Assembly (NCBI RefSeq): GCF_007747445.1
Contig: NZ_CP036425.1
Coordinates: forward strand, 310,001-374,000
DNA from: Poriferisphaera corsica
Lineage (GTDB): Bacteria; Planctomycetota; Phycisphaerae; Phycisphaerales; Phycisphaeraceae
Reading direction: 5' to 3'
DNA length: 64,000 nucleotides
Positions 27,238-36,298 of the stretch are shown piece after piece. The position numbers and the translations under genes are program-made. Positions within the stretch are counted from its first letter, which is position 1; each line of letters opens with the position of its first letter. Below the pieces are notes generated by a model. That model ran no database searches and was not told the DNA's origin. It worked only from the letters and a program-made list of their open reading frames with translations.

Positions 27238-30200
27238 TTACTCAGACGCAGGCTTCATGATTAACTCAAGAACCTTACCATCAAGCATCCTTGTTTGACC
27301 TCGCCATTCACCTGATTTCTGAACGCGAAGGTCCATTCCTGAATCATCCGTTTGATCGAAATCAATCTCGTCTAATTCCTTGACTTCATAATTCTTCAAG
27401 TCATTGAGATTCGAAATCCGCAAGCCTAAGAAGTCATCTGGCACTTCAACAAACACCAGATCATTATCAAAATGTGCCGAGCCAGCTTCAACGATCAGAG
27501 CTGTAGAGCCAATCGTGATCTCACGTAAAATGGGTGATTCTTCAAAGGTTGATTTCTTCTCAACGCGACGACTGCGTGCTCTCGCATTTGAATATCCACC
27601 CGGCCCGCCCGGACCACCCATTTCCATTCCCATCTCCATTTCCATCGACATCGCCATTTCCATCGACATTTCATCATACTCAGATTGCCGACGACGTGAT
27701 GACGTTTTCTTCGCGTTTTCCTCGCCTCTAACAATAAGAATCAGTGTATATGTGCCCGCAACTTTTTCCAGCGATCTTGTATGAATCTCTCGTTTTGCAC
27801 TCGACCAGAAATCACGCAGCGTTTCATATGAACGATCTGGCTTCGAAATGATCGTTGTCGCCATACGCTCTTGCATCTCCTCATTGCCACCCGCCGCCGC
27901 GACCAATGCCGCAACCGCACCCGATGCCAATTTCTGATCTTTTTGACCCGCAAGCTGTAGTAATGCATCGTCATTACCATAGACTTCCGCAAACTTCATC
28001 GCGTCAGGTAATCCGCTGCTCATTAATTCTTCTGCAAACCAGCTCCCAATCACACTCTTTTCATCAGCATCGCGCATCAGCCCAACAACCAACGGCACCT
28101 TCTTATCTAATGATTCATACATTCTGCTCGCAAAGCGTTCACGTTCGTCGACATTCAATATCTCAAAAATTTGATCCAACGAGCGTTGTGAACCACGTAA
28201 CTTAATAGCTGCTTCCAACGCAGCCGAATCGTCACCATCAATCACCAATCTAACCAAAGCTCTCGTCGCATCATACTCTAGAGATTGCTTCGCAAAGAAA
28301 TAAGCAATCCCATCAGGCGTATCCGATTGCCGTATCGCAGCCTCAAGCAGTAATGTATAAACTTCAGAGAGTGAATCCTCATCTTGCAGCTTTCGAGTGT
28401 TCCCATAACGTGAACCGCGGCTATTTCGTTTCTGATCCATACCTTCAATCGCTGGCTCGCCAATAACAAAGTGACGCAGCGATTTCCATGCAAGCTTCTT
28501 CAGTACGTCATCGCCCGAGTTCAAAGCTCTGAACAGATTATGTGAAGGTGTCAAAATCGGTATCTGTGTCATGCCAACCGCGTCAGCCGCTATATCCGTT
28601 TTGTCTTCATCAGCCGATTTCTTCTTGCCCAACAAGCTCGACAACAATTTCGTTGTTGCCTTATCCATCAGCTCGCTTTTAGGTGAGGCAATCGCATCGA
28701 TTGTTCGTAAGGTCTTTTTAGGAAGTTCTGCATTGGGTGAACCCAAAAGCCGGTGGTTCACCCAGCCCGCTGCAATCTTTGATTCCGCAGCCTGTGATGC
28801 AATAAATCTAACCGCTTCGTCCAATCTTTTCGCAGACAAACTCTCAAAATTCAATCCATGTATCAGAATCTTTGAGATCTCTTCTGCATTCGGAGCCTGC
28901 TCCGACGACAAGAGAATCTCGTCTAGCGCTTTCGCAGGGTTTGGCCCATCATTATCCGAAAGCACACGATTCGCCATCTCAAGCATTTGCTTCACAGCAA
29001 TCGGATTTTGAACATCCACAGTAACCAATGAGCGCAACGCTAATAATTGTTCTTCTGAACCCATCGCGTCCGCCGCCAAACTCAGCAACGATAATGTAGC
29101 TTCCGTCGGAGGAACCGCCTCAGATAATCCGCCGATGACTGGCTTTCTCGTTAACGCATCATCCGATTCAATCAACTGTGCTGCGAGGCGATAAATCGAA
29201 TCATTTTTTTCGACGTTCGGAAGCGATCCCGAATTACTCAACGCATTCGCAACCAGGCGATCAATAAACGGATTGCCTTTCGACGCTAAACGACTCAAAT
29301 CGGTTGCCAATTGGTACGCAACGGGGTTCGCGCCGTTTTCTCTGGATCGATTATTCGAGTTGCCGCGCATAGTTGATGACGACTGCAAAGTTTCCAGATC
29401 CGAAAACGACAGTGTCCATTCCGGCTCCGTCGTAGATGTCACATCATCCACCGACAACGGCAAATCGTAAATCGCCCAAATCTGTGCAGGCTTACTCAAC
29501 GTAAAACGTGATGGCAACGCACGAACATCTTCCTGTAACACACGATAATCATCCATCGCACGTTTAAACGAAATCTGTGCTTGACGCTGCTTCTCGCGGT
29601 CCGCTGCACGCGAATTGCCGCTTGATCGTGACGTCGTTGCCCTCGAACGAGTCGGCCGTGAAGATCTCGATGAACCGCCACCCATGCCCGGAGGCATGCC
29701 GCCCATTTCACTCCCCATTCCGCCACCAGATCGTGACGACCGTGATGAGCTGCTCCGTGATCGTGATGACGTTCCGCGGCTTCGTGATGAACTCGACGAG
29801 CGTTTCTGCTCGCCCGCCCGTAACGGCCGCTGATCTGCCAATAATTTCGAATCCAACTTAAACGCAAACAAAGACTGCGTATCAGCAATCTCTGCCCCAA
29901 CAATATTCTTTTCAAGCCCCCACGTCACCGATCCATCTGGCCGCACGACTAAATGCTTGCTGATCCGTGGCGCATCTTCCGCAATCTCTGCTTCTTTGAT
30001 TTCTTCTTGTACATCTAATCTTTGATTAGGCATCGGTTTTGATTGGCGAGGCGCTCGCTGAGGCATACCTTCCATTTCCATACCGCCCATCATCATCGCC
30101 ATCTCCATATCCATCCCGCCTTGTGGATACGTTTGACGATTGCGGTTACTCGAACCTCTGCGCGCGTTTCCTTGATTTGCTTGCTGCACTTCTTCTTGAA

Positions 30201-30648
30201 TGTACCAGCAAATAAATCGTCCCGTCTTCAACTTCAATTCCGGATCTCGAAGTTCTACCTCGCCCTTAATATCCGAAAAATCAATCGGCACCGCGATCAA
30301 CTGACGACCCTCACGCGGATTCACCGTCCAGATCCGCCCCTGAAGCTGCTCCGCCAACACCAGCGGCGAACTCAAAAACAGCTCCGCATCAATCGCCTGC
30401 TCAGGCACCGCCACGTCTGCCTTGACCTTGACTTGCTTCTGAGCCTGAGCCTGCTTCATCTGCTCCAGAATCGCCATCGTCTCAGGCGAATACTGTGGCT
30501 TCTCACCCTGACCATACAGCAAACTCACCGGTGCCGCCGTCAGCGTGATCACCGCTAATAAATTTGAAATGAACGGACGAGATATTCTTCGACCTGTCGA
30601 TGTGGGCATACCTGAAACTCCACGTTGGGCTTTTACACTTTTTTTCAT
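27238..30648 (-). CDS. large secreted low-complexity protein of unknown function
   Basis: Protein of about 1136 residues from the ATG at 30648, chosen because GGAG lies 6 bases upstream and a signal-like stretch follows (LLAVITLTAAPVSLLYGQG). Three compositional islands stand out. Two are Met-rich (MDMEMAMMMGGMEMEGM near residue 170 and a similar MEMAMSMEMEMGMEMGG near the C-terminus). One is Ser/Arg-rich, about 70 residues, with many SSRSSR units. The middle 500 residues look like alpha-helical repeat scaffold (regular Leu/Ala heptads), possibly HEAT-like. No catalytic motif is recognised. It is monocistronic, with its own terminator. Confidence 0.8.
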   Translation of the reverse strand: MKKSVKAQRGVSGMPTSTGRRISRPFISNLLAVITLTAAPVSLLYGQGEKPQYSPETMAILEQMKQAQAQKQVKVKADVAVPEQAIDAELFLSSPLVLAEQLQGRIWTVNPREGRQLIAVPIDFSDIKGEVELRDPELKLKTGRFICWYIQEEVQQANQGNARRGSSNRNRQTYPQGGMDMEMAMMMGGMEMEGMPQRAPRQSKPMPNQRLDVQEEIKEAEIAEDAPRISKHLVVRPDGSVTWGLEKNIVGAEIADTQSLFAFKLDSKLLADQRPLRAGEQKRSSSSSRSRGTSSRSRSSSSRSSRSGGGMGSEMGGMPPGMGGGSSRSSRPTRSRATTSRSSGNSRAADREKQRQAQISFKRAMDDYRVLQEDVRALPSRFTLSKPAQIWAIYDLPLSVDDVTSTTEPEWTLSFSDLETLQSSSTMRGNSNNRSRENGANPVAYQLATDLSRLASKGNPFIDRLVANALSNSGSLPNVEKNDSIYRLAAQLIESDDALTRKPVIGGLSEAVPPTEATLSLLSLAADAMGSEEQLLALRSLVTVDVQNPIAVKQMLEMANRVLSDNDGPNPAKALDEILLSSEQAPNAEEISKILIHGLNFESLSAKRLDEAVRFIASQAAESKIAAGWVNHRLLGSPNAELPKKTLRTIDAIASPKSELMDKATTKLLSSLLGKKKSADEDKTDIAADAVGMTQIPILTPSHNLFRALNSGDDVLKKLAWKSLRHFVIGEPAIEGMDQKRNSRGSRYGNTRKLQDEDSLSEVYTLLLEAAIRQSDTPDGIAYFFAKQSLEYDATRALVRLVIDGDDSAALEAAIKLRGSQRSLDQIFEILNVDERERFASRMYESLDKKVPLVVGLMRDADEKSVIGSWFAEELMSSGLPDAMKFAEVYGNDDALLQLAGQKDQKLASGAVAALVAAAGGNEEMQERMATTIISKPDRSYETLRDFWSSAKREIHTRSLEKVAGTYTLILIVRGEENAKKTSSRRRQSEYDEMSMEMAMSMEMEMGMEMGGPGGPGGYSNARARSRRVEKKSTFEESPILREITIGSTALIVEAGSAHFDNDLVFVEVPDDFLGLRISNLNDLKNYEVKELDEIDFDQTDDSGMDLRVQKSGEWRGQTRMLDGKVLELIMKPASE

Positions 30649-30987
30649 ATCAATCTCCGTCTGCTTGTGCGTATTACGCAGCACACGAAGCCGTCACGTC
30701 ATCACCTCACACATGCCTAAAACATCCTGTTAGCATGCGCGCAAAACCCCACCCTTGCATGACGCAACTCTTAAGCGTCGATTTTAACCAAATATTCAAC
30801 ACGCAGCACGGGAAAAAACCTCACTTTCACCTCCAATACCACCATTTCCCGCATCGATACCCCTTTCGTATGCAAGATCCGCGCTAACCCTGCCGATAAC
30901 CACTTGTGAGCGAGCCGATTCAGTGCTAATGTCGCCTCAGTCACGGCTCATCCCTCCTCAAACCAATTAATCCTCGGAGCTCTTCTC
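30649..30987. other. divergent intergenic region, no gene seen
   Basis: 339 bases between the leftward large secreted protein and rightward manC. GGAG lies about 8 bases before the manC ATG. No clear -35/-10 pair, palindrome or RNA was recognised. Confidence 0.4.
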
Positions 30988-32085
30988 ATGAGATACGCAC
31001 TCATCATTGCCGGCGGGTCCGGTACTCGTCTCTGGCCTATGTCCACACAAGCAATGCCCAAGCAACTCATCCCCTTCATCAACGGTAAATCCCTCCTCCA
31101 AATCGCCGTCGAGCGACTCGAAAAAGTACTCCCGCACGACCAAATCTTCATTTGTGCCGGCTCCTCCATGAAGCAAGCCATCCTTGACGGCCTCCCCAAC
31201 TTCTCACCCAATAATTTCATCGAAGAGCCCACAGGCCGCGACACCCTCAACGCCATCGCGCTCTCCACCGCCATCCTCGCTCAAAAAAATCCCGACGCCG
31301 TCGTAGGCGTCTTCTCCGCTGACCAAGTCATCGAACCCGTCGACCAATTCGCTTCCGTCGTCGACACCGGCTACCAAATCGCCGAATCCACACCCGACTC
31401 ACTCGTCACCTTCGGCATCAAGCCCACGCACCCCGCCACAGGTTACGGCTACCTCCAGCTCGGTGCCGCTCTCCCCTCAAACAACGGCCTCATCGTGGAT
31501 CAATACAAAGAAAAACCCGATCTCTCCACAGCTCAAGCCTACCTCGACGCAGGTCCCGACCAATACCTCTGGAACTCAGGCATGTTCGTTTGGCAAGCCA
31601 AAACCCTTCTCGAATGTGTAAAACGCTATACACCAGATAATTACACTCAGATCAAATCGATCACCGATGCACTCGATACACCGCAGTACGACGCCATCCT
31701 CGCCGAGGTCTACCCCAAACTCCCCCGTATCAGCGTCGACTACGCCGTCATGGAGCCCGCCTCGCAAGACCCCGACATCCAGGTCATCGCCACCCCCATG
31801 CCCATCCAATGGCTCGACGTTGGCTCATGGCCATCTTTCAAAACAGTCTGCGATCATGACGACAACCAAAACGCGCAACCCAATACAAAATCAACGCTTA
31901 TAGATACGCAAAACACACTCGTCGCCTCGAACGATCCCAATCACCTCGTCACTGTTCTTGGCTGCTCCGACCTCATCGTCATCCACACACCGACCTCAAC
32001 GCTCGTTTGCCACAAAGATCATGCTGAGCAAATCAAAAACCTCCACAGTCAGATCGCCGAAACCCACGGCCCCGACTACCTCTAA
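30988..32085 (+). CDS. manC: mannose-1-phosphate guanylyltransferase
   Basis: 365-residue sugar-nucleotide transferase making GDP-mannose from mannose-1-phosphate and GTP, a precursor for exopolysaccharide and glycoprotein glycans. The nucleotide-binding loop GGSGTRLWP is at 9-17, followed by MPKQLIPF. Later motifs are EEPTGRDTLNAIAL, FSADQVIEP, GYGYLQLG, YKEKPD, WNSGMFVW and VDYAVMEPA, all in family order. The length fits the single-domain GMP type, without the isomerase domain of bifunctional ManC/AlgA. A FemAB-like PEP-CTERM-associated gene follows 368 bases downstream, consistent with a surface-glycan neighbourhood. Codons are strongly C-ending. Confidence 0.93.
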   Translation: MRYALIIAGGSGTRLWPMSTQAMPKQLIPFINGKSLLQIAVERLEKVLPHDQIFICAGSSMKQAILDGLPNFSPNNFIEEPTGRDTLNAIALSTAILAQKNPDAVVGVFSADQVIEPVDQFASVVDTGYQIAESTPDSLVTFGIKPTHPATGYGYLQLGAALPSNNGLIVDQYKEKPDLSTAQAYLDAGPDQYLWNSGMFVWQAKTLLECVKRYTPDNYTQIKSITDALDTPQYDAILAEVYPKLPRISVDYAVMEPASQDPDIQVIATPMPIQWLDVGSWPSFKTVCDHDDNQNAQPNTKSTLIDTQNTLVASNDPNHLVTVLGCSDLIVIHTPTSTLVCHKDHAEQIKNLHSQIAETHGPDYL

Positions 32086-32150
32086 CCCCCATCCCCCACC
32101 ATCCCCCATATTCTTCCCTCGTTTCTTCACCCCCCACCTCAACACCTGCA

Positions 32151-32181
32151 CAAGCCCGCCACCGTCGGTGGCGGGGTGTTA
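32151..32181 (+). repeat. palindromic repeat copy 1 (CAAGCCC...GGGGTGTTAT)
   Basis: Lies in the 368-base gap after manC. The stem CCCGCCACC / GGTGGCGGG (32155-32163 / 32167-32175) has loop GTC, is preceded by CAA and followed by GTGTTAT. It shares outer and apical bases with copies at 33594 and 42819 while the middle stem pairs differ in a compensated way. It may serve as the manC 3' hairpin. The rest of the gap holds only C-rich sequence and a small CGTGAA/TTCACG inverted pair. Confidence 0.65.
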
Positions 32182-32453
32182 TCCCATCCTATATCAGCCG
32201 CCTGCGTCTACTTCCTTCTTCCCCTCAATTCCAGTAGCCACGAGACAGGTCATCGGTTTTTCAATAACCACACCATTCCAAATCTCTAAAACGTGAATAT
32301 AACAGTGTTTAAAACGTAAATTTTCACGATCCCCATAATTCCGCGCCGATAATATCCACAGCAATTCCCTGTCCCTTTCACTTCAGCCCCTCTTTCCGAT
32401 GCCCGATAGGGTTTGTAGCAGTTATAACAGTTTTACTGAGGAACCCATCAACC

Positions 32454-33542
32454 ATGCTCGTGCACATCGAACATGACTTCGACGAAAAGACTTGTGATCA
32501 GATCGCGCACTATCTCCGCGCATCAAAATCACCCGATGTCGCGATCGAGCACGATGTCCGTTGGCTTCGCATCCTTCGCGACGGCCTCGGCCACCGCGTC
32601 ATGGCCATCATCGCTCGTGATCGCAACGATCAAATCCACGGCTACCTCCCGCTCGCGCTCACACGCTCCCCCCTCTTCGGCCGCTTCCTCGTCTCACTCC
32701 CATACCTTAACCGCGCCGGCATCATCGCCGATTCCACCGAAATCGCTCACGCCATCATCCAAAAAGCTGCCGAAGCCGCTCAATGGGTCAACGCTCAATA
32801 CCTCGAACTCCGTCATCTCGATCAACAACTCCCTTCTTTCAGCACCTCAAAATCCTCACCTATCAATCAGATCAAGTCCGACAAAGTCCTCATGCAACTC
32901 GACCTCACTTCCATTCAGGACAATGATGCCCTCTGGCAGCATTACTCCGCCAAAGTACGCAATCAAATCCGCAAAGCAGAAAAGCACCCTCTTTCCATCC
33001 AATGGGGATCAAGCCATCTGCTCGACGCTTTCTACGGAATTTTCGCCATCAACATGCGCGATCTTGGCACCCCCGTTTACTCCAAACGTCTCTTTGAACG
33101 CATCATCGCCGAACTGCCTGATAACGCAGAGTTTGGCATCGTTTCACACGAAAACCAACCCGTTGCCGCAGCACTCCTGCTTCACGACGACCTCGCATCC
33201 TCACCCCGAACACAAATCCCCTCCGCATCATGCCTTCGCGCATTCAACCACACCAACGCAAACATGTTCATGTACCACAACCTCTTGCAGCGCGCGCTTA
33301 GTCGCGGCTCACACATCTTCGACTTCGGACGCTCAACGCCCGATACAGGCACATTCCGTTTCAAAAAACAATGGGGCGCAACCCCCACCGCCTGTCATTG
33401 GCACTATCACCTCCGTCGCGGCTCCATCAATGCCGTTCGACCTGAAAGTGCATCCATGCAGCGCAAAGTCGAACTCTGGAAAAAAATGCCCGTTTGGATG
33501 ACCAAAGCCATCGGCCCCGCCATCGTCAAGGGCATCCCCTAA
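32454..33542 (+). CDS. FemAB-related protein, PEP-CTERM system-associated
   Basis: 362-residue GNAT-fold protein with two acetyltransferase-like lobes. Recognisable blocks are YHxAWxx-like DVRWLRILRDGLGHRVM, LPYLNRAGI, YLELRHLDQQLP, the charged NQIRKAEK helix, FAINMRDLGTPVYSKRLFE (205-223), HDD...SCLRAFNHTNANMFMY and the strongly conserved FDFGRSTPDTGTFRFKKQWG (about 300-319). The last motif typifies the FemAB-like family found with exosortase/PEP-CTERM exopolysaccharide loci. It probably transfers an aminoacyl or acyl group to a surface glycan or its lipid carrier; the substrate is unknown. GAGGA lies 10 bases before the ATG. Four PEP-CTERM open frames occur elsewhere in the window. Confidence 0.85.
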   Translation: MLVHIEHDFDEKTCDQIAHYLRASKSPDVAIEHDVRWLRILRDGLGHRVMAIIARDRNDQIHGYLPLALTRSPLFGRFLVSLPYLNRAGIIADSTEIAHAIIQKAAEAAQWVNAQYLELRHLDQQLPSFSTSKSSPINQIKSDKVLMQLDLTSIQDNDALWQHYSAKVRNQIRKAEKHPLSIQWGSSHLLDAFYGIFAINMRDLGTPVYSKRLFERIIAELPDNAEFGIVSHENQPVAAALLLHDDLASSPRTQIPSASCLRAFNHTNANMFMYHNLLQRALSRGSHIFDFGRSTPDTGTFRFKKQWGATPTACHWHYHLRRGSINAVRPESASMQRKVELWKKMPVWMTKAIGPAIVKGIP

Positions 33543-33544
33543 AT

Positions 33545-33560
33545 CCCCCCCCCCTTTTTT
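33545..33560 (+). repeat. homopolymer tracts C10 then T6 directly after the femAB-like stop
   Basis: Ten C (33545-33554) followed by six T, starting 3 bases after the stop codon. A similar C8T7 follows the next gene (35173). These tracts are prone to slippage; no hairpin accompanies them, so they are not standard terminators. Confidence 0.8.
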
Positions 33561-33593
33561 GATAAGCACGAACTGTATATCTATCGCTTCAAT

Positions 33594-33625
33594 CAAGCCC
33601 ACGACCGCCGGTCGTGGGGTGTTGT
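33594..33625 (+). repeat. palindromic repeat copy 2 (CAAGCCC...GGGGTGTTGT)
   Basis: Stem CCCACGACC / GGTCGTGGG (33598-33606 / 33610-33618) with loop GCC, preceded by CAAG and followed by GTGTTGT. Downstream ACAAC can pair with GTTGT for a second small hairpin. Compared with copy 1, the middle pairs are ACG/CGT instead of GCC/GGC, so pairing is maintained. Confidence 0.7.
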
Positions 33626-33675
33626 CTATCCCAACAACCAATCGCCTGCAATCATCCATGACACCCTCCTCCTCA

Positions 33676-33708
33676 CCCCCCCCCCTTACCCCCTCCATCG
33701 CCTATAAT
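33676..33708 (+). promoter_or_regulatory. candidate leaderless promoter with a C10 tract at the -35 position
   Basis: Perfect TATAAT (33703-33708) ends 7 bases before the ATG at 33716, so transcription would start at or next to the start codon. About 17 bases upstream, where a -35 element should be, is a run of ten C (33676-33685). Tract-length change would alter spacing or activator binding. Confidence 0.4.
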
Positions 33709-33715
33709 GCCCTCC

Positions 33716-35170
33716 ATGAAAGCATCGCTGTCTATTTTCCGTCTCGCCGCATCATTCGCCATTCTCGCGGCCACTTTCTCATTCTTTACCCCGCTCAACG
33801 CACACCACGAATCAACCCCGCACACCCATCCGCAAAACATTGCACCGGTTCAAAACAACAAAGGCACGCAGCAAGCCAAGCCCCGCCTCTCCAACTATCA
33901 GCTTCTCGGCATCGACGCGGCTAAGCAGCGCTTAGGCCGCAAAATGCCCACCGGCAAAAACATTATCTTCGGTCACGTCGAGGGCCCCGCAAAATCCTAT
34001 ATCCCCAACACAAAACTTCTACGATTCTCCAAAGTCAATTTCAATAAACGCTCCGGCCCATCCTCCGTCGCAGGACACGCCACGACAACCGCCTCCAAAA
34101 TCTACGGTTCGTCAGGACTCGCACCCGGCGTTACCAACGTCAATCTCTTCTCCGCGAACTCATGGATGGGCCCCGACTTCCTCGGCCTCGGCACAGGTAA
34201 ACCACCCAAAAACGAAGAAATTAATATCTTTACTAACTCATGGATAGGTGCTGAGTTTCCCGGCGCGACGCAACTCCTCCGCCGCATCGACTACATGATC
34301 GACAATAACGGAGCCATCGTCGTTGCCGGCGTCAACAACGGTCGCAACACACAAGTCCCACCACTTGTCGCCTCCTCATACAACGGAATCGCCGTCGGCA
34401 CATGGGGCGGCGAAGGTTCCTCCGGCAACTACACAACCATCGAAACCACCGGCCGAGTCAAACCTGATATCGTCGGTATCTACGACAAAACCTCTTTTAC
34501 AACCCCGCTTGTCGCCGCGACCGCCAGCCTCATCCTCGAACTCGCACAAACCCGCGAGCTCCCTCAACTTGCCCGCCCCGAAACCGTCAAAGCCATCATC
34601 CTCGCCGGTGCCACCAAACCTTGGAACTGGAAACCAGAGCCCGGCCACACTCAAGACAAATACCTCGGTGCAGGTATTCTCAACCTCAATAACGCTCTTC
34701 TCATCGCAGAGGCGCCTCAAACCCATACTTCAAACCCACTCCCCGATTTCGGTTGGGACTATGCATCGATTAGCCCAACTCAAACGCACACCTATAACTT
34801 CACCATCCCCAATAACACAACCAAACCGCTCACCGTTTGTCTTGTATGGAACCGTCACATCCTCGGCAAGTCCTACAAGCTAACCATCAATAAAGAAAAG
34901 AACATCACCCGTGATATCTGGGTCGATACCCCCTCTATCGCAGACTTAGACCTTCGCCTACTCAAAGTGAATCCAGACAATACAACGCGCATTGTGACGC
35001 TTTCAGATTCTGAGCGTGACAATGTCGAATACCTCTATCTGCCAAAACTAACGTCCGGCAACTACCAGCTTCAAGTAGTCCGCCAACCCGACAAACTAAA
35101 ACCACAAGCCCCTTGGCCTTACGCCATCGCCTATCGCTTCGGTGGGGATACTTGGCAAGGCGACAACTAA
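33716..35170 (+). CDS. exported subtilase-like (S8 fold) protein with atypical catalytic Asp
   Basis: 484-residue exported protein with a signal peptide at 1-29. The core resembles subtilisin-like peptidases: His motif SSVAGHATTTASKIYG (H121), a candidate oxyanion Asn in AGVNNGR (207-208), and the Ser motif KTSFTTPLVAATASLI (S260). The first acid strand reads NIIFGHVEGPA, with Glu89 where the Asp of the usual DTG/DSG box should be, so activity is uncertain. The C-terminal 150 residues form a beta-rich P-domain-like region (HTYNFTIPNN ... YQLQVVRQPDKL). I start at 33716; an upstream in-frame ATG at 33707 overlaps the TATAAT. It may process or be part of the cell surface. Confidence 0.7.
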   Translation: MKASLSIFRLAASFAILAATFSFFTPLNAHHESTPHTHPQNIAPVQNNKGTQQAKPRLSNYQLLGIDAAKQRLGRKMPTGKNIIFGHVEGPAKSYIPNTKLLRFSKVNFNKRSGPSSVAGHATTTASKIYGSSGLAPGVTNVNLFSANSWMGPDFLGLGTGKPPKNEEINIFTNSWIGAEFPGATQLLRRIDYMIDNNGAIVVAGVNNGRNTQVPPLVASSYNGIAVGTWGGEGSSGNYTTIETTGRVKPDIVGIYDKTSFTTPLVAATASLILELAQTRELPQLARPETVKAIILAGATKPWNWKPEPGHTQDKYLGAGILNLNNALLIAEAPQTHTSNPLPDFGWDYASISPTQTHTYNFTIPNNTTKPLTVCLVWNRHILGKSYKLTINKEKNITRDIWVDTPSIADLDLRLLKVNPDNTTRIVTLSDSERDNVEYLYLPKLTSGNYQLQVVRQPDKLKPQAPWPYAIAYRFGGDTWQGDN

Positions 35171-35172
35171 AT

Positions 35173-35248
35173 CCCCCCCCTTTTTTTCCTTGCCCCTCTC
35201 CACATCTACATCTACCCCCCCCCCCCCCACACACACACACACACACAC
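35173..35248 (+). repeat. poly-C and (AC)10 microsatellite after the subtilase-like gene
   Basis: C8T7 at 35173-35187, then a C14 run (35215-35228) continuing straight into ten AC units (35229-35248). Such compound simple repeats are rare in bacterial genomes. The remaining gene-free stretch to 35773 has several small inverted pairs (for example AGCCG/CGGCT near 35630-35660) but no RNA or gene I can support. Confidence 0.9.
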
Positions 35249-35773
35249 CACCGCCACAAACCACACCCACATATGTAAACTGGTTATAGCAAGTTAAACT
35301 AACTAATAATTAGATAGTATGTACAACGTGTGAATACACAGAATCTGATGCTCTGTCACATTAGTTAATCAATTCTCATTATCACCAGATTAAATTCAAT
35401 GCACATGATCACATCTGCATTTTATGCATGCATACACAGAATAACGGGTGGCATGCTTATTCATGACATAATGACTAGATTAGATATGATTCCGTCTATG
35501 ACGATCAGGCAATGTAGGCTGACACTTGTGAGCAATATCCCTTTTGCTCCGATGTCATCGCTGAGAAATATGATCACGATCTTCCCATAGCTGAAGTTTC
35601 AATTAAATCCCGTCGATTCAACATGCGAAGCCGTACAGTTTTTATGTTAGGGGCACGCGGCTAATCACAAGCGCATTCCGATCACATCACGTGATCACCT
35701 CAAGCACAAAAATGCATGCGTTTGATAGAAAAGAGATGACGCAGTGATCCGTACACTGGTCAGGATGTTTTTC

Positions 35774-36211
35774 ATGCAGATCGAGAATAATCAGCAAGAC
35801 CCGCCTAAAGATGTGTTGGCGAGAATCGTTGGGGTTGCCGATGGCCACGAAATTGTCACCGCACAATTCATTGACGATAACGCCAGCGAACAATCTCAAA
35901 TCTCACTCGAAGGCGCTCAAGCCCTCGATACGTACCTCGAATCCCTCACCTCGCAGGTCAACCAGCTCCATGAAGCCATGATGCGTCAAGACATCGAGCA
36001 ACTCGAAGATGTCGTTGAGGACATCAAACGCGGTGCCGGCAGTTACGGGCTACGACGCGTTGCTTCCATGGCTGCGAAGCTCGATGAAGAGATCGAAGGT
36101 GATGAGAGCATCATCTCGCTTGTGAATTGCGTCTCAGAACTTTCCGAGCTTTGTCGCGATTTGATCGGCGATAACATGCCAAATGATGATGACTTCTTGC
36201 CCGGTGCTTAA
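35774..36211 (+). CDS. Hpt-like domain protein lacking the phospho-histidine
   Basis: About 145 residues, all-helical C-terminus. Residues 60-130 (LHEAMMRQDIEQLEDVVEDI then KRGAGSYGLRRVASMAAKLD) resemble the histidine phosphotransfer (HPt) four-helix bundle. The consensus AHxLKGSAGNxG aligns to VEDIKRGAGSYG, putting Glu82 where the phosphorylated His should be. It may therefore be a non-phosphorylatable scaffold or an inhibitor of a two-component relay. Starts at 35744 (GTG) and 35765 (ATG) are alternatives; AGG sits about 9 bases before 35774. It is monocistronic, with a good terminator. Assignment is by pattern only. Confidence 0.6.
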   Translation: MQIENNQQDPPKDVLARIVGVADGHEIVTAQFIDDNASEQSQISLEGAQALDTYLESLTSQVNQLHEAMMRQDIEQLEDVVEDIKRGAGSYGLRRVASMAAKLDEEIEGDESIISLVNCVSELSELCRDLIGDNMPNDDDFLPGA

Positions 36212-36268
36212 ACGAGCGAACAAAGCTGAACGAATGGCGTATTAAACACAGAAATCATGTTACAAAAG

Positions 36269-36298
36269 CGCTCTGTCGAGGTGGCAGAGCGTTTTTTT
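36269..36298 (+). terminator. rho-independent terminator after the Hpt-like gene
   Basis: CGCTCTG (36269-36275) pairs with CAGAGCG (36285-36291), followed by seven T. Confidence 0.88.

Noticed and set aside
32473-33501. Long rightward frame inside the FemAB-like gene
   Set aside because: Low-complexity Ser/Pro-rich translation; the FemAB-like frame has conserved motifs and a Shine-Dalgarno.
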